Shown here: positions 1-5,499 of the stretch, piece by piece
Numbering within the stretch: position 1 is the stretch's first letter
Layout: each line of letters opens with the position of its first letter
Source: an uncultured Streptococcus sp.
Lineage (GTDB): Bacteria; Bacillota; Bacilli; Lactobacillales; Streptococcaceae
DNA length: 7,827 bases
Direction of reading: 5' to 3'
NCBI GenBank assembly: GCA_902479835.1
Contig: CABSQC010000046.1
Span: 1 to 7,827 of the forward strand
Notes under the pieces: model-generated
The model's input: only the letters and a program-made list of their open reading frames with translations
The model's database searches: none
What the model was told of the DNA's origin: nothing
Program-made: the position numbers and the translations under genes

Positions 1-452
1 CTGTGACGGATTTTGCAGAAGAACGGTTTAAAAAAGGGGCTGAGCTTGCTTTGTTTGATGAAAAAGATCAGTTTGTCCAAACGGTGACCATTGCTAGCCA
101 CCGTAAACAGAAGAACTTTGACATTATTAAATTCAAAGATATGTACCATATCAATGCTATTGAAAAGTATAAAGGTTATAGTCTCAAGGTCGCTGAGGAA
201 GATTTGAATGGCCTAGACGATGGTGAATTCTACTATCACGAGATTATCGGTTTGGAAGTCTATGAGGGTGATAACTTGATTGGAACCATCAAAGAAATTC
301 TGCAACCAGGTGCCAACGATGTCTGGGTGGTCAAGCGAAAAGGCAAGCGTGATTTGTTATTGCCTTATATCCCACCAGTGGTGCTCAATATCGATATTCC
401 AGGAAACCGGGTGGATGTAGATATCTTAGAAGGGTTAGACGATGAAGATTGA
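1..452 (+). CDS. rimM: Ribosome maturation factor RimM (5' end missing, cut by window edge)
   Basis: RimM is a cytoplasmic assembly factor that binds ribosomal protein S19 and helps mature the 30S head. About 150 residues are visible. The first part is the end of the N-terminal beta-barrel domain. A PRC-barrel domain follows from about [14 protein letters not shown], through the signature stretch [20 protein letters not shown] and the IPPVV segment, to the acidic end EGLDDED. Streptococcal RimM is about 172 residues, so roughly 22 N-terminal residues lie upstream of the window. The frame is open to base 1, and the GTG at 3-5 is an internal Val codon rather than a start. The stop (450-452) overlaps the start of trmD by 11 bp, the usual coupled rimM-trmD arrangement. 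The assignment is from recognised family sequence and the gene order supports it. Confidence 0.95.
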   Translation, partial: VTDFAEERFKKGAELALFDEKDQFVQTVTIASHRKQKNFDIIKFKDMYHINAIEKYKGYSLKVAEEDLNGLDDGEFYYHEIIGLEVYEGDNLIGTIKEILQPGANDVWVVKRKGKRDLLLPYIPPVVLNIDIPGNRVDVDILEGLDDED

Positions 453-1158
453 TATTTTAACCCTCTTTCCAGAGATGTTTTCACCCCTGGAGCACTCCAT
501 CGTCGGAAAGGCTCGTGAAAAAGGTCTATTAGAGATCAACTACCATAATTTCCGCGAAAATGCAGAGAAGGCGCGGCATGTGGATGATGAACCCTATGGT
601 GGCGGGCAAGGCATGCTCTTGCGAGCTCAGCCGATTTTCGATGCCTTTGATGCCATTGAGAAAAAGAATCCGCGCGTGATCTTACTCGATCCAGCTGGTC
701 GGACTTTTGATCAACGTTATGCAGAAGAGTTAGCTCAAGAAGAAGAATTGATCTTTATCTGTGGTCACTATGAGGGCTACGATGAGCGGATCAAGACCTT
801 GGTGACAGATGAGATTTCTCTTGGCGATTATGTCCTGACGGGTGGCGAGCTAGCGGCTATGACTATGATCGATGCGACGGTGCGCTTGATTCCGGAAGTG
901 ATTGGAAAAGAGTCCAGTCACCAGGATGACAGTTTCTCATCTGGTCTTCTAGAATATCCTCAATACACACGGCCTTATGAATACAGAGGAATGACAGTTC
1001 CAGATGTCCTTATGAGTGGTCACCATGAAAATATCCGTCAGTGGCGCCTCTATCAGAGTTTGAAAAAGACCCTAGAACGTCGTCCAGACTTGCTAGAAAA
1101 CTATGAGTTGACAGCAGAAGAAGAGAAGATGTTGGAACAAATTAAACAAGAAGACTAA
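442..1158 (+). CDS. trmD: tRNA (guanine-N1)-methyltransferase TrmD
   Basis: TrmD uses S-adenosylmethionine to methylate N1 of G37, next to the anticodon in tRNAs, which prevents +1 frameshifting; it is normally essential. The 238 residues are full length for the family (about 240). Visible landmarks are the N-terminal [13 protein letters not shown], the [12 protein letters not shown] loop, the SAM-binding trefoil-knot segments [13 protein letters not shown] and [17 protein letters not shown], the YPQYTRP motif, and the C-terminal tRNA-binding part with [11 protein letters not shown] and the RRPDLLE stretch. The ATG at 442 has an AGAAGGG ribosome site at 428-434 (7-base spacer) lying inside rimM. 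Translation is probably coupled to rimM by the 11-bp overlap. A short hairpin with a T-run begins at the stop codon. Nothing in the protein appears altered or missing. Confidence 0.98.
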   Translation: MKIDILTLFPEMFSPLEHSIVGKAREKGLLEINYHNFRENAEKARHVDDEPYGGGQGMLLRAQPIFDAFDAIEKKNPRVILLDPAGRTFDQRYAEELAQEEELIFICGHYEGYDERIKTLVTDEISLGDYVLTGGELAAMTMIDATVRLIPEVIGKESSHQDDSFSSGLLEYPQYTRPYEYRGMTVPDVLMSGHHENIRQWRLYQSLKKTLERRPDLLENYELTAEEEKMLEQIKQED

Positions 1159-1180
1159 CAGCGTCAGCTGTTTTTCTTTT
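1157..1180 (+). terminator. Probable weak intrinsic terminator of the rimM-trmD unit
   Basis: A 6-bp inverted repeat, AACAGC (1157-1162) and GCTGTT (1167-1172), closes a GTCA loop and runs into TTTTTCTTTT (1171-1180). The left arm uses the last two bases of the trmD stop codon. The stem is short, so some read-through into the surface-protein gene downstream is plausible. Confidence 0.55.
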
Positions 1181-1217
1181 GCATCAAAAATTTATGAAAA
1201 AAACTTTTTAAACCTAC

Positions 1218-1246
1218 TAGTTATTGGTAACAAAATGTGGTATGCT
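1218..1246 (+). promoter_or_regulatory. Probable extended -10 promoter of the surface-protein gene
   Basis: TGGTATGCT at 1238-1246 is an extended -10 (TGn followed by TATGCT, a 4/6 match to TATAAT). The hexamer 17 bases upstream, TAGTTA (1218-1223), is only a 3/6 match to TTGACA, as is tolerated at TGn promoters. A T/A-rich tract (about 1186-1210) lies just upstream. Transcription would start near 1253, leaving a leader of about 45 bases. A small dyad GTTA-TTGG-TAAC (1220-1231) overlaps the -35 region and could be an operator, but this is weak. Confidence 0.45.
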
Positions 1247-1260
1247 AAGGGGTAGAGAAA

Positions 1261-1279
1261 CTTCAAGAAAATGATTAAG
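1261..1279 (+). repeat. Left copy of a short near-identical direct repeat flanking the surface-protein gene
   Basis: CTTCAAGAAAATGATTAAG at 1261-1279, in the 5' leader, recurs at 3602-3619 with only one G deleted. The two copies bracket the whole coding region. This may be chance in A-rich DNA; no function is known. Confidence 0.3.
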
Positions 1280-1283
1280 TTTT

Positions 1284-1291
1284 GGGGGTGA
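1284..1291 (+). promoter_or_regulatory. Ribosome binding site that decides the start of the surface-protein gene
   Basis: GGGGGTGA at 1284-1291 pairs with the 16S rRNA 3' end (AGGAGGTGA core, one base different) and sits 5 bases before the ATG at 1297. The upstream in-frame TTG (1282) and GTG (1288) overlap this site and so cannot be served by it. The start at 1297 also gives a clean signal peptide. Confidence 0.75.
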
Positions 1292-1296
1292 GTTTA

Positions 1297-3618
1297 ATGG
1301 GAAAGAAATTAGGAAAATCGGTTTTCACGACAGGGATTGCTGCAACAACGGTCCTATCTGGTATGTTTCATCACAAAGCAAATGCCGAAGAGGTCAAGCA
1401 AAATGAAAATCCAGAAACCAACAGCACGGAAGTAGTTGAAAAACCAATTACAGTTGATGAGTTGAAGCAAATTACAGCTCAAAAAGGCCAAGTGGTGAAA
1501 GATGTCCACTACCAAGAGCAAAAAGTGATCGATGCTCAAACGGAAGTCAAGGCGGCTGGGCAAGAGCTGGAAGAAAAGAAAGCAGAAGTGACGGATGCAG
1601 AAAACCTCATCGCAACGACTTCAGATGCCCAAGTTCAGAATGCAGAAAATGACGTCAAGGTAGCTCAAGCCTATGTGACCATCGAAGAAAATAAGGTTCG
1701 AGAAGCAGAAGCTGCCCATGACCAAGTCGTAGAGGCTGTTCGTCAACAGGAAAATCAGGTTACTGCTCAGGAATCTTTGGTCGATGTAGCACAAAATGAA
1801 TTGAACCAAGCCAAAGCACCGATTTCAAATGATGAGAATGTGCTCAACCAAGCTCTGTTGGAGCAAAGTCAAGTCGAGCAAAGTATCCGAGAATCTCAGA
1901 ATTACCTTGCAACCTTGCAAGCGAGTCAGCAAACTGGCTCAGATACAGTGGCTCAAATTGAGAATGACATTCAACTGGCTCAAACGCGTCTGACAGATTT
2001 GAAAGCGGTCATCGCAACCAAGGAAGCAGAATTGGCAGCCTTAGAACAAGCAGCGGCCAATAGCCCAGTTCAGTTAAGTCAAGCAACCTATGAAGGTTAC
2101 TTGCAACACTTAGCTGACAATGGCAATGAAGCTGCAGCGAGTGCTTTAGCCCTCTACAAGCGTGGTCGGGAAGAAGACGGCTTGACGGTTGGAGAGTCTG
2201 GCTCTTTGCAAGCCAACCTTCGAGCTCTTGAAATTGCCGATGCCATCAATAGCTATCGTCGCAATGCCGGCTTGTCTGAATTGGAACTGGATCCTTATTC
2301 TCTTCCTGCCAGTCAAGTACAGTTGGAATACTTCAAGAAAGCCAACTGGCATATGTTTAAGTATTTGCCAAACGAAAACATTGCTTATGGCTTCTCACCT
2401 GCTGGTGCGGTTGACTTTTGGTACAATGAAAAAGCGGCTTATCAAGAAGTAGCGGCTCAATATGGTCTACCAACAGACGAAACTCAAATCGATGCCAACG
2501 ATATCTATATGAAGATTGGGGCTGAGGCCTTTGCTAAGGTTGGTCACTATCTCCAAATGGTAGACAACAAAGCGACAGCTTTATCAGTCGCTTATGACCC
2601 TAGCAATGCCATGTCAGAAGCAGCTTTCTTACACAGCCCGGTCAATTCAGCAGTGTCAACCAGTGCACTCGCTTACCAATTGCGTCAGGGAGCTGGGGCT
2701 ACGACGACAAGATCAGATGTCAAAGCAAAATCTGATGAAGTCGCTAATCTCAAACTGGACAAGGCCAATCAAGAGTCACAAATCATTATCTTGCAAGGCA
2801 AGTTAGAAGATGCTCGCCATGCTAATTCGAATGTGGCAGTAGAAATGGCCAATGTCCAAAAGACCATCCAAAATTACAAGATTCTTCTCGTTAGCAAGGA
2901 CCATGCGGTTGAAAAGGCGAAGGCGACTCTTGATGTATCTCGAGGTCGGATTGAAGCAGCCATCCAACCAAAAGAAGCAGCACTTCAAAAAGCGAAAGAT
3001 TTGTTAGCAGCTGCGCGTGAGAAATTAGATGGTTTAAAAGCAGAAGAAGCAGAAAAAGCCCAAGTCGTTCAAGAAGCGCATGAGGGGTTGAAGGCAGCGC
3101 AAGAACGTTTGGTTGCTGCTGAAAAACGTCTTTCTGACTTTAAAAATGCTCCAGAATTATTGGTCAAAGCCCAATCAGTTTTATCAGCTGCGGTGGCTAA
3201 TTTAGAAAATAAAAAAGAAAAATTAGAAGCCGAATTCACAACTCTTCAATCTTATCAAAGTGTCGTGGAACTGTTGAATTCTCAATATGAAGATCTTGCG
3301 TCACGAATGGATCCAGCTATTTTAGAAGCAGCAGATATGCCAATGGATATCCGCTCAAGCAATCCAACAACTTTCTCGGATAGACCAACGGTTCTTCCAA
3401 CAACTACCAATAGTCCACAAGTGCAAGCACCAACAGCTAGTCCAGCTCCAAAACAAGAAGCTAAAGTAGAAGAAATCAAACCGAAAAAAGAAAACAGCCA
3501 AGCTGTGGCTGGATCTGATTCCTCCAAATATGCAGTAGCAACAACAGGTGTTGCCGTCGGGCTACTTGCTGGATTGTTTGGTTTCAAGAAAAAGAAACAA
3601 TCTTCAAAAAATGATTAA
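1297..3618 (+). CDS. Coiled-coil surface protein with SEC10/PgrA-type (CAP-like) domain, lacking LPXTG
   Basis: A predicted exported surface protein of 773 residues. Residues 1-30 form a Sec signal peptide: a Lys-rich start, a hydrophobic core around TTGIAATTVLSGMF, and likely cleavage after ANA (28-30); there is no YSIRK motif. Residues about 45-250 and 470-680 are Ala/Glu/Gln/Lys-rich coiled coils. Between them, about 257-465, lies a domain resembling the SEC10/PgrA surface-exclusion family, with CAP-superfamily features: an LEIADAINSYRRNAGL helix, NENI with E360, a WYNEK stretch with E378, and GHYLQMV with H417; H352 is the candidate fourth ligand. A Pro/Thr-rich linker (about 685-730) leads to a membrane segment (745-763) and a KKKKQSSKND tail. 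The sortase LPXTG expected near 735-739 reads QAVAG, so wall linkage is doubtful. The gene has its own promoter and terminator. SEC10/PgrA proteins are linked to conjugation surface exclusion and aggregation in enterococci, but no conjugation genes are here, so the role is unknown (adhesion is a guess). Confidence 0.85.
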   Translation: MGKKLGKSVFTTGIAATTVLSGMFHHKANAEEVKQNENPETNSTEVVEKPITVDELKQITAQKGQVVKDVHYQEQKVIDAQTEVKAAGQELEEKKAEVTDAENLIATTSDAQVQNAENDVKVAQAYVTIEENKVREAEAAHDQVVEAVRQQENQVTAQESLVDVAQNELNQAKAPISNDENVLNQALLEQSQVEQSIRESQNYLATLQASQQTGSDTVAQIENDIQLAQTRLTDLKAVIATKEAELAALEQAAANSPVQLSQATYEGYLQHLADNGNEAAASALALYKRGREEDGLTVGESGSLQANLRALEIADAINSYRRNAGLSELELDPYSLPASQVQLEYFKKANWHMFKYLPNENIAYGFSPAGAVDFWYNEKAAYQEVAAQYGLPTDETQIDANDIYMKIGAEAFAKVGHYLQMVDNKATALSVAYDPSNAMSEAAFLHSPVNSAVSTSALAYQLRQGAGATTTRSDVKAKSDEVANLKLDKANQESQIIILQGKLEDARHANSNVAVEMANVQKTIQNYKILLVSKDHAVEKAKATLDVSRGRIEAAIQPKEAALQKAKDLLAAAREKLDGLKAEEAEKAQVVQEAHEGLKAAQERLVAAEKRLSDFKNAPELLVKAQSVLSAAVANLENKKEKLEAEFTTLQSYQSVVELLNSQYEDLASRMDPAILEAADMPMDIRSSNPTTFSDRPTVLPTTTNSPQVQAPTASPAPKQEAKVEEIKPKKENSQAVAGSDSSKYAVATTGVAVGLLAGLFGFKKKKQSSKND

Positions 3619-3619
3619 G
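3602..3619 (+). repeat. Right copy of the direct repeat flanking the surface-protein gene
   Basis: CTTCAAAAAATGATTAAG covers the last codons and stop of the surface-protein gene and matches 1261-1279 except for one missing G. It encodes the end of the Lys/Ser/Asn-rich tail. Confidence 0.3.
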
Positions 3620-3683
3620 ACATACCGAAGATAGAATAGATGCTTAGACACTTTATTGCTTAAAATCTTCAAAGAAGATATAT

Positions 3684-3737
3684 GAGGGTGGGAAAAGAAC
3701 TCTTTTAACAAAATGAGTTCTTTCCTGCTCTTTTTTT
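3684..3737 (+). terminator. Intrinsic terminator of the surface-protein gene
   Basis: A long hairpin. The left arm GAGGGTGGGAAAAGAACTC (3684-3702) pairs with GAGTTCTTTCCTGCTC (3715-3730). There are nine continuous pairs next to the loop, then one bulged A, then about seven more pairs including G-T wobbles. The loop TTTTAACAAAAT can itself pair TTTT with AAAA. It is followed directly by TTTTTTT (3731-3737). A smaller hairpin, ATCTTC-AAA-GAAGAT (3665-3679), lies upstream without a T-run. The terminator separates the surface gene from the fru promoter. Confidence 0.85.
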
Positions 3738-3739
3738 GT

Positions 3740-3788
3740 ACACTTTTAGAATTTTTGAAAGAAAATGATAGAAATTGATAAAAAGTGT
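3740..3788 (+). promoter_or_regulatory. Possible operator region upstream of the fru promoter
   Basis: An A/T-rich stretch holds an exact 8-base inverted repeat, ACACTTTT (3740-3747) and AAAAGTGT (3781-3788), whose right arm touches the -35 box. Inside it TGATA occurs twice exactly 10 bp apart (3766-3770, 3776-3780), one helical turn. DeoR-family repressors often bind repeated half-sites at such positions, so FruR binding here is plausible. I do not know the FruR consensus, so this is inference only. Confidence 0.25.
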
Positions 3789-3815
3789 TGACATTTTTTG
3801 GAGATGGAGTATAAT
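3788..3815 (+). promoter_or_regulatory. Consensus sigma-A promoter of the fruRKA operon
   Basis: TTGACA at 3788-3793 and TATAAT at 3810-3815 are both perfect consensus hexamers with a 16-base spacer. The predicted start is near 3822, giving a leader of about 26 bases with ribosome site AAGGAGG at 3837-3843. So strong a core promoter implies that control is by repression, which fits the overlapping cre-like box and the repressor gene in first position. Confidence 0.9.
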
Positions 3816-3821
3816 AGTCCT

Positions 3822-3835
3822 TGTAATCGATTGCA
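3822..3835 (+). promoter_or_regulatory. Cre-like operator (CcpA site, or FruR site) at the fru transcription start
   Basis: TGTAATCGATTGCA is a 14-bp near-palindrome (one mismatched pair) centred on CG. It fits the catabolite-responsive element consensus TGWNANCGNTNWCA with one mismatch (G in place of W at position 12). It begins at the predicted transcription start, 7 bases after the -10 box, where bound CcpA would block initiation. A FruR operator of similar symmetry cannot be excluded from sequence. Confidence 0.6.
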
Positions 3836-3847
3836 AAAGGAGGAGAA

Positions 3848-4591
3848 ATGCTTAAGTCTGAACGAAAACAATTCATCCTCGAGAAGGTACTGAAGGAAAA
3901 ATTTGTTTCCTTAGAAACCCTTGTACAAGAGCTAGGGACGTCTGAATCAACGGTTCGACGTGACTTGGATGAATTAGAAGCTGAAAGTAAACTTCGACGG
4001 GTTCACGGTGGTGCGGAAAGCCTGCATTTTCTTCAAGAGGAAGAAAGCAATAAAGAAAAATCTATCAAAAACATTCAAGTTAAGTCAAAAATCGCGATAA
4101 AAGCGGCGGAATTGATCAAAGATCATGACGTGATCTTTATCGATGCTGGGACGACCAATGAACTTTTGGTACAAGAAATTGTCAATCCAACGGTAACTGT
4201 GGTGACCAACTCGATTCACCATGCGACCAAGTTGGTCGAGCGAAATGTTCCAACGGTCATCATCGGTGGGAAGGTAAAATCTTCTACAGATGCTAGTATC
4301 GGAGGGATCGCGCTCAATCAGATCGGTCAGTTGAACTTTGACAAGGCCTTTCTTGGAATGAATGGAATCGATGATGAATTTTACAGCACTCCAGACCTGG
4401 AAGAAGGATCTGTCAAGCGTGCGATTATCGAAAATGCGAAAAAAACCTATATCCTAGCGGATGATTCGAAAATTGGGGTGACATCCTTTGTCAAAGTGGC
4501 TCCGATCAAGCGAGCCATGATTATCACCAATCAATGTGAACCGCAACGATTAAAGGTTTTAAAAGAAAAAACGGAGGTTATAGAGGTTTGA
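3848..4591 (+). CDS. fruR: DeoR-family transcriptional repressor of the fructose operon
   Basis: A 247-residue cytoplasmic regulator, the usual DeoR-family length. The N-terminal winged helix-turn-helix (about 1-57) shows the family pattern: the helix VSLETLVQELGTSESTVRRD with recognition helix about 32-43, then LRRVHGGA (49-56). The rest is the phosphosugar-sensing DeoR C-terminal domain, with IDAGTTNELL (D99, T102, T103), VVTNSIHHA, IIGGKV, KAFLGMNGID and ILADDSKIG. In this family a sugar phosphate, most likely fructose-1-phosphate here, relieves repression. The ATG at 3848 follows the AAGGAGG box. The stop TGA overlaps the fruK start by 4 bp (TTGA). First position in the operon suggests autoregulation. 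Function is inferred from family plus the fruK-fruA neighbours; the ligand is not visible in the sequence. Confidence 0.93.
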   Translation: MLKSERKQFILEKVLKEKFVSLETLVQELGTSESTVRRDLDELEAESKLRRVHGGAESLHFLQEEESNKEKSIKNIQVKSKIAIKAAELIKDHDVIFIDAGTTNELLVQEIVNPTVTVVTNSIHHATKLVERNVPTVIIGGKVKSSTDASIGGIALNQIGQLNFDKAFLGMNGIDDEFYSTPDLEEGSVKRAIIENAKKTYILADDSKIGVTSFVKVAPIKRAMIITNQCEPQRLKVLKEKTEVIEV

Positions 4592-5499
4592 TTTATACAG
4601 TTACACTGAATCCAGCAATTGACTATATTGTCCGTCTCGATCATGTAGAGACCGGAGCGGTTAATCGGATGGCTTCGGAAGATAAATTCGCCGGTGGTAA
4701 GGGAATCAATGTCAGTCGTGTCTTGAAACGTCTCGATATCGAGAACACAGCAACTGGATTTATCGGTGGCTTCACCGGACGCTTCATCGAAGACGTATTG
4801 ACTAGCGAAGCCATTTCAACCAACTTTGTGACAGTGGACCAAGATACACGGATCAATGTCAAGATCAAAGCGGATGAGGAAACAGAGATCAATGGGAATG
4901 GCCCAGAAGTGACGGAAGCTCAGTTGCAAGAATTGCTCAACATCTTATCGAGCTTAACAGCAGATGATGTGGTAGTCTTTGCAGGATCTGCCCCATCTTC
5001 ACTTGGAAATACCGTTTACAAACAATTGATCGCAGCAACTCGTGCGACAGGTGCGCAAGTCATTTGTGACTTTGAAGGGCAAACCTTGATTGATTCCTTG
5101 GAGTTCAATCCCCAATTGGTCAAACCAAACAACCATGAGTTGGGAGATATTTTTGGCGTTACCTTGACGGAATTGCCAGAAATTGAACGCTATGCCAAAG
5201 AAATTTTGGCAAAAGGAGCACAAAACGTCATTATTTCCATGGCGGGTGATGGTGCTCTCCTTGTCAGTCCAAGCGGCACTTACTTCGCAAAACCAATCAA
5301 GGGTCAAGTGAAGAATTCTGTCGGGGCTGGAGATTCCATGGTAGCAGGCTTCACTGGGAAGCTCGCAACGACGGGAGATGTCATCGAAGCCTTCAAATGG
5401 GGCGTGGCTTGTGGAACAGCGACCACCTTCTCAGATGATTTGGCAACAGCTGACTATATAAAAGAAACTTATGAAAAAGTAGAGGTAGAAAAACTATGA
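4588..5499 (+). CDS. fruK: 1-phosphofructokinase (PfkB family)
   Basis: This enzyme phosphorylates fructose-1-phosphate, the product of FruA, with ATP to fructose-1,6-bisphosphate in the cytoplasm. The 303 residues are full length. Ribokinase/PfkB landmarks are the N-terminal MIYTVTLNPAIDYIV, the substrate-binding FAGGKGINVSRVL (34-46), GFIGGFTGRF, the KPNNHELGDIFG stretch, and the C-terminal ATP/anion-hole motif NSVGAGDSMVAGF with catalytic base D249. The start is TTG (4588-4590): the family N-terminus begins exactly there, no ATG lies nearby, and GGAGG sits at 4573-4577 with a second GAGG at 4583-4586. The TTG overlaps the fruR stop, and the gene's own stop overlaps the fruA start (ATGA), so translation is likely coupled throughout. 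Tagatose-6-phosphate kinase is a close relative, but the operon context favours 1-phosphofructokinase. Confidence 0.95.
   Translation: MIYTVTLNPAIDYIVRLDHVETGAVNRMASEDKFAGGKGINVSRVLKRLDIENTATGFIGGFTGRFIEDVLTSEAISTNFVTVDQDTRINVKIKADEETEINGNGPEVTEAQLQELLNILSSLTADDVVVFAGSAPSSLGNTVYKQLIAATRATGAQVICDFEGQTLIDSLEFNPQLVKPNNHELGDIFGVTLTELPEIERYAKEILAKGAQNVIISMAGDGALLVSPSGTYFAKPIKGQVKNSVGAGDSMVAGFTGKLATTGDVIEAFKWGVACGTATTFSDDLATADYIKETYEKVEVEKL

Noticed and set aside
3..5. GTG as the start codon of rimM
   Set aside because: The protein would lack the first strand of the RimM N-terminal domain, no ribosome site is visible, and the frame is open to base 1. It is an internal Val codon of a truncated gene.
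1282..1296. TTG (1282) or GTG (1288) as the start of the surface-protein gene
   Set aside because: Both overlap the GGGGGTGA ribosome site itself, which is correctly spaced for the ATG at 1297.
3481..3618. A frameshift hiding an LPXTG motif near the end of the surface protein
   Set aside because: The linker, membrane segment and Lys tail are all in one continuous frame with normal composition, so loss of the motif is by substitution, not frameshift.
3665..3679. Hairpin ATCTTC-AAA-GAAGAT as a separate terminator or small RNA
   Set aside because: It has no following T-run, a small A/T-rich stem and no promoter of its own; the real terminator lies just downstream.
3282..3876. Minus-strand open frames over the 3' end of the surface gene and the fru promoter
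   Set aside because: They run through the coding strand of a clear gene, a terminator hairpin and a consensus + strand promoter, with no recognisable protein features.
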